From contig NW_026705482.1 in the NCBI RefSeq assembly GCF_029867415.1, positions 248,001-312,000 on the forward strand: 64,000 nucleotides of DNA. The letters run 5' to 3'. This DNA comes from Vicia villosa. Its lineage: Eukaryota > Streptophyta > Magnoliopsida > Fabales > Fabaceae. This document shows positions 20,734 to 33,160 of the stretch, piece after piece. The notes beneath the pieces are model-generated. The model was not told the origin of the DNA. It saw only the letters and a program-made list of their open reading frames with translations, and did not search any database. The position numbers and the translations under genes were made by a program. The first letter of the stretch is position 1; the number at the start of each line of letters is the position of its first letter.

Positions 20734-23700
20734 TGTCATACCCCAATTTTCGACCTAAGATACCACCTCATATCATCTGCATATGCATCATTTGCATCTC
20801 TAACAAATTGCATAGCTTGTGTTTGTTACTTGTGCTCAGCAGGGTTTAATCAAGAGATCACTCATCAGTGCAAGAAACAGTCAATTAGGGTTTTGTTCTC
20901 CCTTCATCTCAAATGAATCATCTTCATCAACAATTAACATTTGGTCCTCAAAAATCCATCTCAACGAGCTCAGATGCTCTGAATCAACCAGATTAGGGTT
21001 TTGACTGAAGATAGCATACTCCTGACTTTAGCTCAGGATTTGACCTAATGACTTGGGACATGACCTCAAGACCACAAGTGCATCATTTTGACCTAATCTA
21101 TTGACTCAAGACATCTCCTACACAAGGATTGATCAACAGAGAAATTTCAAGTCATCAGAATTAGGGTTTTGAACTATCAGGGACTGAAATCAGGGATCAC
21201 ATTTGGGAAACCCTAAAAATCCCCAGGAAGTCAATCAAAGGTTTCAATCATCCTCAAATAATCCCTATGACAAAATCCAATGGAAATTACATTTCAATTC
21301 AAGATCCACAGTCATCAATTTCATCAGATCGACAATTAGGGTTTTTGACCTAATTCACTGAACAACTGACTTTTTAATCAGGACATGTTGCCACAACTCA
21401 AACCATGGCTCAATATCCTCTAAGGCTTCAATATGATCCATTCATACCATTCATTTGGTGAGGATAGCCTGTTTCATTTGAAATCTCCAGAAACGCGATT
21501 CGTTTGAAAAAGTCAACTGTACAAGAACACCTTTGACTTTTGGGGAATTTTGGTCAACCATGACTTTTGAAGTTTTGAATCATTAATATATGATATATGA
21601 AGTCATTTGATCAAGAAAAATCAAGAAAATCAATCAAGAATCAAAAAGTCAAAAGTTTGACTTTCCATACTTAGAAAAATTCTAAGTGTTTTTCAATGGT
21701 TTTTTCCAAACTTTGGAAGGGAATTTCTCAAAATTTCACCTACAAACTGAAAAAAACTTCCAACATGAAAGTTGTAGATTTTGATCCAATGAACAACTTT
21801 GTCACATATAATTTTTTTCCAAAAGATCAACCATTTAAGAGATATGGAACTTCAAAGTTAGTATCTTTTGAAAATTTCACTTAAAACCTCATTTTCTTCA
21901 AAGTTCATGGATCTTTTTCACCCACTTCCTTAAAGATCTTGAAGAAACTTTCAACTAAGGTTTTGAAGTGTGTAATATGAGATTTCCAAAATGTCCAAGA
22001 GCATGAAAAAATTTGAAGTGTAGCTATGGTTTTGAATTTTGACATTAGTGAACTTTTCACTTGAAATTTCATGCCATTTTCACTAAGTTATGAGCCAATT
22101 TGCTAAATGATCCAAATAATGATGCATAGAGGCAATAATTGGAGATATTTTTCTGATTTGAGATCAAAATGGAAGAGGATAAGAAGCTTGAGTTTTAACC
22201 ATGGTTTGGTCACTTTAACCATTTTGCATTAAATGTAAAAGATTCCTTTTTATCTCTTAAGCCAAATCACCAATTCTTGATCAACTTGCAAAGGTCTGAG
22301 TTCAGAACTCTTGGCCTATAAATAGAGGTGCAAATCACTCTTCAATTCACACCAAAACCTCACAATTATAGGTTTTCTCTCTTCTTTCTTGAATTGCAAG
22401 TTTCTTAAGTTTCAAAGAGGTAGAATGCTCAACCTCTAAACCTTTGAAGTTCTGAGCAAAATGATGCTTCCCACAACTCATAAACATCATTTGGAAGTTG
22501 TTTGATCCATCCATACACCCCAAAAACACCAAGAACTCAAAATCACTACCTCACTTCCATATGAACACATATTGAGCCTTATCATGCCAAATCTCACCCA
22601 AGCTCATTTTTGTCTAAGCCAATCATCCAAACACATCCTATATACCATATATGCGCTGTTCCAACCATCACCCATGACCTGTAACTCCAAAATCACATAG
22701 CATGATTCTCACTTGACCCATACTGCAGATCGGGTTCCATAGCTTTACACAGATGAATCCAAACAGTTCCAAGCATTCAAACATGTTTCATAAGGTTCAT
22801 TGAAGGTGTTCAGATCAAGAAACAACATCTGGGAGCCCTCATTTGCAGAATTCGATTTCCAGTTTGGCCGTTTTTGAAGGTAAGTCACTTGAACTTCAAA
22901 TTCATATTTGCACGCATCATAAATGAAATGTGAGCATACCATCTTGTTTCTGCACCTATGAGGATCATTAACCCTCAATCAATTGCATCATAACTTGCAC
23001 ATACACGATTTCACATTGAATTTCAGTTTTAGGGTTCTTCATGTTCATGCGAAAATTGACCCCCTTAGAGTGAAAATAAATGAATTATGAGGGCACCATC
23101 ATGTTCCTCGTGAAAAACCGAGTGAGATAGACCCTTTGATTGACCAAAACAACACAGTTTTAAAGAATTTTGAAAATCAATTGAAGGTGTGTTCTTGGCG
23201 CCATTTTTGTTTCAGAAATTTCAAATATCAAGTTTAAAATATGATCAATTGAACGCGTGTGTCTTACAAGCTGCGCGCGCAGCCCAGTTGGTAAGTGTTT
23301 TGGCCGGTGAGAGAGAGGGCGTGGGTTCAAGCCCTTGTGTAGACAAAACCCAGTTTTTTATCACTATTTTTCTCTATTTTCTTTACAACTTTAACCCATT
23401 AATTAACCAATCAAATTAATTCATTTACTTTTCATTTTTTACACACTTCTTATTTAATATACATATTTTGACAATATCAAAAAAAATCACAAAAAAAGAT
23501 TTATTTAATATGTTTTTAATTAGGTTTAAAATGATACATTTTTAAGTATTTTTAAATACTTTAAATATTGTTTTTCATCTAATTTTCAAACTTAATCACT
23601 TGTAAATATTTTTGTGATCAAACCCTAATCACTTAGGTCTTAATTAAGCATTAAAATTTGATTTTTACTTAATTAAGTTGACTTTTGTCAAATTCAAATT

Positions 23701-25701
23701 GTTTTAAAACAAACGATCATTCTTTTCAAAACAATAAACCATTTCTTTTTGAAACTATTGATTAAATCTTTTTAATTGATCAATTGATTTTCAAAACGAT
23801 GTGGGGCCTCTCGAATATTAGAGAGTATAAGACCCACTCTTTTTTTTTATACAGTTTTTCTTTGTACAGAAAACTCTTTCAAAACAAAAAACTTTCAAAC
23901 GGTTTTTCAAACCTCGCGTCTGTAAATAAAACAATCAACCATGTTTTATAAAAATACCATGGGCCTCCACGTAGGTATAAGTCCCAAGCCCTTTTGTACA
24001 TACCCACTCCAGTACATGAAATTAGGTATTTCATTGTACGCCTTTTGTACATATCTCGATCAGTTTGATTTTTAACTTTGAATAACAAACCAAAAATGAA
24101 GGTTTTCTTTAAATCTTCCCAAAAATACCATGGGCCTCCATGTAGGTATAAGTCCCAAGCCCTTTTGTGAATACCTGTTTACATAACTTTGAATAAATTC
24201 AAGTGGACTTCTCCCCGAGTGTGAGTCCCGAGCCCCGTGTATACAAATGGATCATGCTTACAGGTATATTTCCTTCATAAACTCCATTATATACACACAC
24301 TTTGTCATATATGTATAACTGTTCATATTGTTCATGTACTTGTTCATGTTTGTTCGTACTTGTTCATACTTGTGATTGTGTTATATATGCTTGTTCAACT
24401 TAGTACAACACTAGGTTCCCCATAGCCTCCTATTGGGCTTCGTGCAAAGAATCTCCCTAGTTTAGGTTAGGACATAGAGTATGGTTTCCCGGTGAAATCG
24501 CTCTAAGAGCTCAAACCAACTATACCATGCCTCCCCTTGGGCTTTGTACAAACGAGTGACCCTCCCATAGCCTCCTCTTGGGCTTACAATGCAAGGACCC
24601 TGGATTGTCCCTCCCATAGCCTCCTCTTGGGCTTACAATGCAAGGACCCTCGTATAGCCTCCTCTTGGGCTTCGTACAAGGACCCACGGGCTTCTTATAA
24701 GCATCCCCAATATCCAAATCAAATACCCTAGGAGATTAGACATTTTTCATCTCTATGATAGGAGTATCTCTTCTATATCATCACAAACAATCAATCAATC
24801 AAACTTTTTTGCCACAAGTCTGGCTAATCAATCAAACTTTTTTGCCACAAGGCTGGCTAATCAATCAAACTGTTTTACCACCGTACTGGATGATTAATCA
24901 AAGTTTTTGTCACAAGGCTGACTTCATTGAAACTTTTGCCACAAGGCTGGCTGATTAATCAAAGTTTTTGTCACAAGGCTGACTTCATTGAAACTTTTGC
25001 CACAAGGCTGGTTAAACAACAAAAACATCTTTATCATTCTAAGCACCCTAAGTGGCATGGCCCCGGGCTTATAATGAAAAGATTTTTTCAAACAAAAATC
25101 AAACAGATGTATGTGATGATATAGATTAGATACATCGAACATTGAGATGACATTTGTCTCTTTTCCTTTGCTTCCACTAGCATAAGTGGGAACTACGATT
25201 GCTCTGACTTTCTCAACATCCCTTTGAGAATACGTAGGAACAAGGTCGTATCCTTGGCGAGCAAAACTTCTCCCTCAAACCACTCAAACCTTAGCACCCG
25301 TAGACCCCGAGCTACAGATGCTCTGATTCCCTCTAGGGGATATGTATGCAGAGGATCGCGATGATCTTTGCGAGCATAATCAAACAAACACCTTAGGTCC
25401 CACCTATTTCACAAGAACCTCTCAATAACATGGAATGAAAAACAAAGCAAAGAAACCTATAGAGTACTATAGATACGTTGGGTGCTAATACCTTCCCTTC
25501 GTATAACCAACCCTCTTACCCAAAGATCTCTCCCCCCACTTTTAGGTTATTGCAGCTTTTTTTTCCTTTTCCTCCTTTGGAAATAATAAAAAGTTTGGTC
25601 GGTACAAAAGAAAAATCATTTTATGAGCACTCGAGCCCAAAGAAGGCATCAGGTGTCTCATCCACACAAAAAAGGAACAAAACGATTTTTCGCCCGCGAC
25701 A
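20734..25701 (+). repeat. Ogre 3' LTR (4,968 bp)
   Basis: It begins tgtcatacccc and ends cgcgaca, followed by the target duplication CACAC. It is nearly identical to 3179-8147. It carries the same TATA box (22317-22325), the same Pol III-like unit (23280-23359) and the same small repeats. Frames within it are shadows repeated from the 5' copy. Confidence 0.94.
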
Positions 25702-26012
25702 CACACCACCTAACTTTTCCTCTTGTAATTATTTCTTACATTCCACAAAAGGCACGTTGAGTATTTATGATCTCATTAGTAACAACCTTTGGAGCTTTAT
25801 AAAAAGAGAATAAGTAGAGAGGGATTGTGTTCAAAACTGAGTTAAGCAAAGCCACCCTTCCTCCCAACAAAATTGCTTTCCCACTCCAAGAAGCCAATCT
25901 ATTCCTTAACTTTGAGAATTCTGGCTCCCACGAAAACCTCCTTATAGTATTGCAACCAATCGAAATGCCAAGGAAGGAAAACGAAAAAGGAATTATCGCG
26001 CAAGACAAATAA
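25702..26012 (-). mobile_element. LINE fragment 2 of 3 (reverse transcriptase C-terminal part)
   Basis: On the minus strand the frame reads PFSFSFLGISIGCNTIRR, then RLASWSGKAILLGGRVALLNSVLN and IPLYLFSFYKAPKVV, the conserved end of a plant LINE reverse transcriptase. It is bounded on the left by the Ogre 3' LTR (CACAC duplication at 25702-25706) and on the right by the chromovirus LTR at 26013 (AATAA duplication at 26008-26012). Its protein order fits between 34181-34735 upstream and 1966-3178 downstream. Confidence 0.88.
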
Positions 26013-27001
26013 TGTAACACCCATATATAAATACATACATCAAAGCATATACATATACATGAATCCAAGTATTTGGTACTGAAAATACTTATAAGTTCCT
26101 AGTCAACACATTATACATATTAATGCCCTAAATACAAAGTTCTAACAACGGCATAATACATACAAGATGTTCAAAAGTAAATACTAAGAACTAGATCAAC
26201 AATGATCACAAAATGTAATCCACAACGGAAGCTTCGCCATATCCAAAAGAGGCATAAGAATAAGGAAATCAAACTTCTTTCTCCTTACCCTTTGCGGAAC
26301 CTGTAGTACCTGAAATCAATATATAATGGGGTGAGATAAAATATCTCAGTGAGTTCCCTATCTTATGGGTCCTCCCGGCTCTAAAGGGTTCTAGCCTATA
26401 ATTCTCAAGTCACAACAAGGAACTAGACCTTGAGTTCACACACTAACATTATATGGAATCATACTTAGAGTTCAACAACTCAAACACAAGATTACTAATC
26501 GGAAACCAATACCAAGGCATCCCCATATTCTCGTCCCCTTCTACGTCTAGGAGGTGGCACGAGTCATGGATCCTTTGGAAAATCTTGACATACGAAATGG
26601 ATTCGGACTCATGAGCCTTTCCCCATGAATCGTCACTTCACATGGCGCGTACACCATCACAAGTCTCTACCCGTAGGTTCCATTCGTACACAAAAGCGGG
26701 AATCAAACCTGCCAAGATTATTTGTGCCTCTCTGCACAGTGCCTCTCTGCACGAAGAATGCCTGTTAGCATTCAAAAGAAAAATAAAGAAATAAAGAAAA
26801 ATACAACGGTTCCGATTAATACATCATACAATGGTGATCGCTTCCGCAAACCACTAGGCCTGTTAGCCTTTCCTCATAAGATTCCAACACGTATGTTCCA
26901 TATAATGTCTCATCCTAGTTTTCTTTGTTAAGCTACATAACCTAACAATTCCTAGTTTCCTCACTTAACCTTTATTTCATAACAATGAAGTTATTCAACT
27001 T

Positions 27002-27056
<55 letters not shown>

Positions 27057-28076
27057 CAAAGGTCTACCAATCCACCTGCAATAGAACTCAATCAACAATT
27101 ATAGAGTACACAAGCATCATACCAAAAGCATCACGTTCTCATGGTTCCGAACGAAAACCAACCCAAGTAATCAAGCAATTTCCCGACTCTCGATTAAACG
27201 ATTCTCCTTTTGTTCCCAAAATCTACACTACTAGAAAGTACACGCTTCTAGCTTCCTACCACTTCGAACGGCGATTAAAACAGAGTTACGGTTCAAAAGT
27301 TATGGTCTAAACGGTTTATCTCATTAAGCTAAAGAATTTGGTTAAGAAAGCTTCAGTTCGCGCCGCGCAACAGCTAGGTCGCGCCGCGAACCCTCTGGCA
27401 GAAGCAAACCTCTCCAAAATCTCATGGTGTTCGCGCCGCGAACCCTTGTATGCGCCGCGTACTGATGGCAGAAACAAAACCCCTAAAAACCTGCATAGTT
27501 CGCGTCGCGCAGCCTCGCTCGCGCCGCGAAGCGCGCGAGAACTGAGCTCTCAGCTCTGCTTCACACACAAAACCCATGGTTTAAAACCATCTAAAACCAT
27601 CCTAACCTGTTCCAGATCATATAAAAGCATAGATACAACCTATAGATGATATATTTATGGATTATAAGCACTTATTCATTAACATTGATGAATTTTGTTC
27701 AAAACCTAGATTTCTCTATGAAATCCCTAATATCCAAACTTATGATTTCTCATCCACAATCAAATCTATAAGTTTCTAACTAGAACCCACCTCGATTACG
27801 AGTCGCTGATGTCGAAGATGAGTTGAATCGGCGGAGAAATGATGAAGATCCAAGCTTTCCTCTTTCTCTTCTTGCTCCTCCTTCTCTCTACTCCTTCTCT
27901 CTAGAATCTTTGTTTGATGCAAGAATGAGAAGAAAATAGAAGGAAAAGGATATAAGAAATATCTTTAAGTTAACACTACTAACTTAATGTCCAAAAGTAT
28001 CTCTAATGTACCAATTGATAAAACCTCAGTGTCAGTTAATAACATTAGAGCATTTAATTTAATACGGGGTATTACA
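26013..28076 (-). repeat. Chromovirus 3' LTR (left copy, 2,064 bp)
   Basis: It is nearly identical to 32083-34180; the 34-bp length difference matches the shorter (TA)n tract here (27007-27055). It contains a CpG-rich cluster of 'gcgccgcg' motifs at about 27357-27540. The frames inside are shadows. Confidence 0.93.
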
Positions 28077-28091
28077 TCCTCCCCCCCTTAA
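28077..28091 (-). other. Chromovirus polypurine tract
   Basis: Plus-strand tcctccccccctta, read on the minus strand as taagggggggagga, abuts the 3' LTR. It is the expected primer for plus-strand DNA synthesis. Confidence 0.8.
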
Positions 28092-28118
28092 ATAGAAATT
28101 CGTCCTCGAATTTAAGAA

Positions 28119-31100
28119 TTACCTGAAAAGGTGAGGGTAAGCATCCCGCATTTCCGATTCAAGTTCCCATGTAGCATTACCCGGATGTGTCGCATCCCAC
28201 TGAACCTTAACAAGAGGAATCTCCTTGTTTCGCAACACTTTAGTCTCTCTTCCCACTATGCGGCTCGGTAAGGGTTCAAAAGTCAAATCTGATTCTATCT
28301 CAATTGCATCTGGTAACACCGGCTGAAGAGGATCGGGAATAAACTTTCGTAGTTGAGACACGTGAAAAACATCATGCATTTCTGATAGAGAAGGTGGTAA
28401 GGCTAAATGGTAAGCTACTTTACCAATCCTTTCTAGAATCTCATACGGTCCCACGTATCTCGGACTTAATTTCCTCGACTTAAACGGTCCTTTCAACCTC
28501 AATCTCGGAGTAACCTTCAAGAATACATGGTCACCCTCCATAAACTCCAAAGGCCTCCTACGGTTATCCGCATAGCTCTTCTGACGATCTTGTGCTTGCT
28601 TAACCTTCTCACGAATCATTCTAATCTTGTCTGTGGTCTCTTGAATAATTTCGGGTCCCAAAATTCTATCCTCACCAACTTCTGACCAACACAATGGTGT
28701 TCTACATTTTCTCCCATACAATGCTTCATAAGGTGCCATACCGATACTCGCGTGATAACTGTTATTGTATGCAAATTCAATCAATGGTAAAAGCTCCTTC
28801 CAATTTCCTCTACTTTCAAGCACACAAGCTCTTAACATATCTTCCATGGTTTGTATCGTTCGCTCTGTTTGACCATCTGTTTGAGGGTGGTTCGACGTGC
28901 TCAAACATAATTTAGATCCCATCGCTTGTTGAATGTCATTTCTCAAAATAGAATTAACATTCAAGTTTCCCATCAATACTCCATTTTGGGTCCAAACAAA
29001 TTGAAGGTTGAGATCTCGAAATTTTTCCAACAATGCATACTCTAACATCATCAATTCGGCCCTCTTTAACACCTTCCGACTCAAAGCATCCGCCACTTTA
29101 TTTGCCTTGCCTGGATGATACTTCAAGTCAAAATCATAATCCTTCAAGTATTCCATCCACCGCCTCTGACGCATATTCAATTCCTTCTGATCGAATAGGT
29201 ACTTTAAACTCTTGTGGTCACTGAACATTTCAAAATGAACTCCATACAAGTAATGACGCCACACCTTTAGGGTAAAAACAACCGCAGCCAATTCTAAATC
29301 ATGAGTTGGATAATTCTCTTCGTGAACCTTTAACTGTCGAGATGTGTATGCTACCACCTGACCATCCTGCATCAATACTCCTCCTAATCCTTTCTTGGAA
29401 GCATCGCAAAATACTTCATAGGACTTATTTGGATCAGGAACGATTAAAACAGGAGCAGTCGTCAATCTTTCCTTCAAGCCCATGAAACTCTGTTCACACC
29501 CCGAATCCCAATCATAAGGACACTCCTTCCGAGTAAGTCTAGTCATTGGTAAAGCCAATTGAGAAAACCCTTTTATAAATCTTCTGTAGTAGCCAGCTAA
29601 GCCCAAGAAACTTCGGACTTCTGAGACATTACTCGGTCTCTCCCAATTAATTACCGCTTCAATTTTTGACGGGTCCACTGCCACACCTCCTTGAGATATG
29701 ACATGACCAAGAAATCTTACCTCTGTCATCCAAAACTCACACTTACTTAACTTAGCAAACAATTGATTTTCTAGCAATACCGACAGAACAATCCTCAGGT
29801 GTTCTTCGTGCTCTTGTGGAGTACGAGAATAAATAAGAATGTCATCAATAAAGACTACCACAAATTGATCTAAGTAAGGCTGGAATATCCAATTCATATA
29901 ATCCATGAAAACAGCTGGAGCATTCGTAACACCTAAAGGCATTACCAAGAATTCATAATGACCATAACGGGTTCTAAATGCAGTCTTTGGCACATCTGAG
30001 CTCTTCACACGGATTTGGTGATAACCTGACCGCAAATCAATCTTCGAGAACACACAAGCTCCTTTCAATTGATCTAACAAGTCGTTTATCCTTGGCAAAG
30101 GGTATTTGTTCTTGATGGTGGCCTTATTCAACCGACGGTAATCAATACATAGCCTCATCCCACCATCCTTCTTCTTTACTAACAACACTGGAGCTCCCCA
30201 CGGTGAGACACTAGGTTTCACAAAATGTTTAGCCATTAACTCCTCCAATTGCCCCTTCAATTCTCTTAATTCAAGCGGTGCCATCCGATACGGAGAAACG
30301 GATATAGGAGCCGTTCCCGGTATCAGGTCAATAGAGAATTCCACTTCCCTTTCCGGAGGAAGAGAAGTGACATCCTCGGGAAAAACATCAGGAAATTCTC
30401 TAACAACAACAATTTGAGAAACCTCTAACTTGACACCCGCCTCTTCAGTGAGGACCAACAGAACAGACTTCTCTTTCTCAAACAAGAAATTAATCATACC
30501 TACCGTACCTTCTAGTATAGTAGTCAACACATCCTTCGGAGTAGCTTCTTCAGATGGAATAATGATTAACTTCTCTTCACACCCAATGAACACCGAATTA
30601 GCAGAAAGCCAATCCATTCCCAATACAACATCTACCTTCTTAAGTGGTAAGCAAACAAGATCAATCTGGAAATTCCTACCACCCACAGATAACACACAAT
30701 TTTCACACACCAACGGTGTCTCTACCATCTCATCCATAGCAGTAGTAACCGCCATAGGAGGAAATAAAGGAGTAGCTTGCAACCCAAGTCGCTTCATACA
30801 TTGCAATGACACAAAAGAGTGTGTTGCTCCACAATCAAATAGAACAAAACAAGAATGCCCATTAATGAAACACGTACCCGCAATCAAAGAGTTATCACTC
30901 TTGGTCTTCTTAGCATCCAAGGTATAAACTCTACCAGTACCCCTTCCTTGCACTTGATTCCTATTCTGAGGACAATTCCTAGCCATATGCCCTTCTTGAT
31001 GACAATGAAAACATTTTACCCCTTCATAGGTACACCTTCCAAGGTGATTCTTACCACAACTACGACACACAGGAGGTTCACTAGACCGAGAACCTTCCAC

Positions 31101-31991
31101 TTGCTTCCCTTTGAAAGCTTGTGGCCTAGGTCGAAATTGTTGGCTTGGCCTTCCCCTCTCATGTTGATTCTTCTTCTTCAAATCTTCCTCAGCTTGAACT
31201 TTCTTCAAACTGGTCTCAGCCACATAACATTGTCGCAACAACTCCGTATAAGTAGTGAACTCCCTCTGGGACACACTATGTGAGATATCGGCCCTTAAAC
31301 CAAACAGAAACTGGTCCACCTTCCAACCCTCATCAGGAGCATACGCGGCCTGCCTAGAGTAAGCAGCCAAAATTTCAAACTTCTCCGCATAAGTAGCCAC
31401 TGACATATTGTCCTGCCTTAACTGTTGGAACTCCAACTCCTTCTTAGTCCTCAGTGAACTAGGAAAGTATTTCTCCATAAAAGCGGTCTTGAAATTTTCC
31501 CATTCCTTAGGTACTTCCTGAGTAGTCATCAAAGCAGAAGCACCCTTCCACCACCTCATAGTTGGACCTTTCAGCGAATGAGAAGCAAACACCACCTTGT
31601 TCTCTTCACTACAATGCATGATCTCGAAGATTCCTTCTACATTGGCCACCCACTCATGCGCCTTTATAGGATCTAATCCACCATGAAATTCCGGAGGATT
31701 CATGCGAATGAAATCCCTATAAGTCCCACCTACAGCTTCGGGCACAACCACTGGAACATTATGACCGCCATTCATCTGTTGCATCATCTGCAGCATGAAC
31801 TGATTCTGCTGCTGTTGCATCTGTTGCATGAACTGGGGCCATGGAACATTCGCACCGCCATCCGGTGTATTCACTTGTGGAGGTCGTGTGGGGGGTCGAC
31901 CACGTGTCCTGCGTCCGTCCGCCATGTTCCTGGAGGTCATCAAAATGGGATTAAGTTGATCAGGCTCAATACCATAGTCATAACACAACAA
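28119..31991 (-). pseudogene. Chromovirus Gag-Pol polyprotein with integrase deletion
   Basis: A 1,290-codon open frame; the likely start is the second methionine ([12 protein letters not shown], at 31925). Gag is followed by a zinc knuckle [14 protein letters not shown] at residues 327-340. The protease motif is [10 protein letters not shown] at 385-394, with Cys where Ser or Thr is usual after the catalytic Asp. RT follows with [10 protein letters not shown] and FIDD at about 714-717. RNase H spans about 860-970 ([21 protein letters not shown]). At residue 1020 (nt about 28931) the frame jumps from NSILRND directly to [20 protein letters not shown]. The H-H-C-C finger and first two catalytic Asp of integrase are therefore missing; only the part around the Glu remains. 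The end (1235-1290) resembles a chromodomain. RNA could still be mobilised in trans. Confidence 0.9.
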
Positions 31992-32064
31992 AACTCATGG
32001 GAACACAACACATCTTGGACAGAAAGAAACACTTATAATATCTCATGGCTAGGTCGAGGATAAG

Positions 32065-32080
32065 ACCTGCTCTGATACCA
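32065..32080 (-). other. Chromovirus primer-binding site (tRNA-iMet)
   Basis: On the minus strand tggtatcagagcaggt follows the 5' LTR after two bases. This is the standard initiator-tRNA-Met complement of plant LTR elements. Confidence 0.88.
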
Positions 32081-32082
32081 AC

Positions 32083-33073
32083 TGTAACACCCATATATAA
32101 ATACATACATCAAAGCATATACATATACATGAATCCAAGTATTTGGTACTGAAAATACTTATAAGTTCCTAGTCAACACATTATACATATTAATGCCCTA
32201 AATACAAAGTTCTAACAACGGCATAATACATACAAGATGTTCAAAAGTAAATACTAAGAACTAGATCAACAATGATCACAAAATGTAATCCACAACGGAA
32301 GCTTCGCCATATCCAAAAGAGGCATAAGAATAAGGAAATCAAACTTATTTCTCCTTACCCTTTGCGGAACCTGTAGTACCTGAAATCAATATATAATGGG
32401 GTGAGATAAAATATCTCAGTGAGTTCCCTATCTTATGGGTCCTCTCGGCTCTAAAGGGTTCTAGCCTATAATTCTCAAGTCACAACAAGGAACTAGACCT
32501 TGAGTTCACACACTAACATTATATGGAATCATACTTAGAGTTCAACAACTCAAACACAAGATTACTAATCGGAAACCAATACCAAGGCATCCCCATATTC
32601 CCGTCCCCTTCTACGTCTAGGAGGTGGCACGAGTCATGGATCCTTTGGAAAATCTTGACATACGAAATGGATTCGGACTCATGAGCCTTTCCCCATGAAT
32701 CGTCACTTCACATGGCCCGTACACCATCACAAGTCTCTACCCGTAGGTTCCATTCGTACACAAAAGCGGGAATCAAACCTGCCAAGATTATTTGTGCCTC
32801 TCTGCACAGTGCCTCTCTGCACGAAGAATGCCTGTTAGCATTCAAAAGAAAAATAAAGAAATAAAGAAAAATACAACGGTTCCGATTAATACATCATACA
32901 ATGGTGATCGCTTCCGCAAACCACTAGGCCTGTTAGCCTTTCCTCATAAGATTCCAACACGTATGTTCCATATAATGTCTCATCCTAGGTTTCTTTGTTA
33001 AGCTACATAACCTAACAATTCCTAGTTTCCTCACTTAACCTTTATTTCATAACAATGAAGTTATTCAACTTCT

Positions 33074-33160
<87 letters not shown>

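Larger units (their letters stand above)
3179..25701 (+). mobile_element. Ogre-type Ty3/gypsy (Tat) LTR retrotransposon, near complete
   Basis: The element is 22,523 bp with LTRs of 4,969 and 4,968 bp. It is flanked by a 5-bp target duplication CACAC (3174-3178 and 25702-25706). In order it has a 5' LTR, a tRNA-Arg-like primer site, ORF1, gag-protease, an intron, RT-RNaseH-aRNaseH-integrase, a repeat-rich untranslated tail and the 3' LTR. Great length, ORF1 upstream of gag, the intron before RT and a second RNase H are established hallmarks of the Ogre/Tat lineage. Visible damage is small: one stop in gag (11999-12001) and a 5' LTR terminus reading TT where the 3' LTR has TG. It is inserted in a LINE. 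Confidence 0.93.

Noticed and set aside
27338..27649. 103-codon Arg/Ala-rich frame in the chromovirus LTRs
   Set aside because: It arises from the CpG-rich motif cluster and lies on the strand opposite to element transcription.
30430..31283. Plus-strand frames of 142-165 codons inside the chromovirus
   Set aside because: They lie antisense to the clear gag-pol frame and show no domain; they are shadows.
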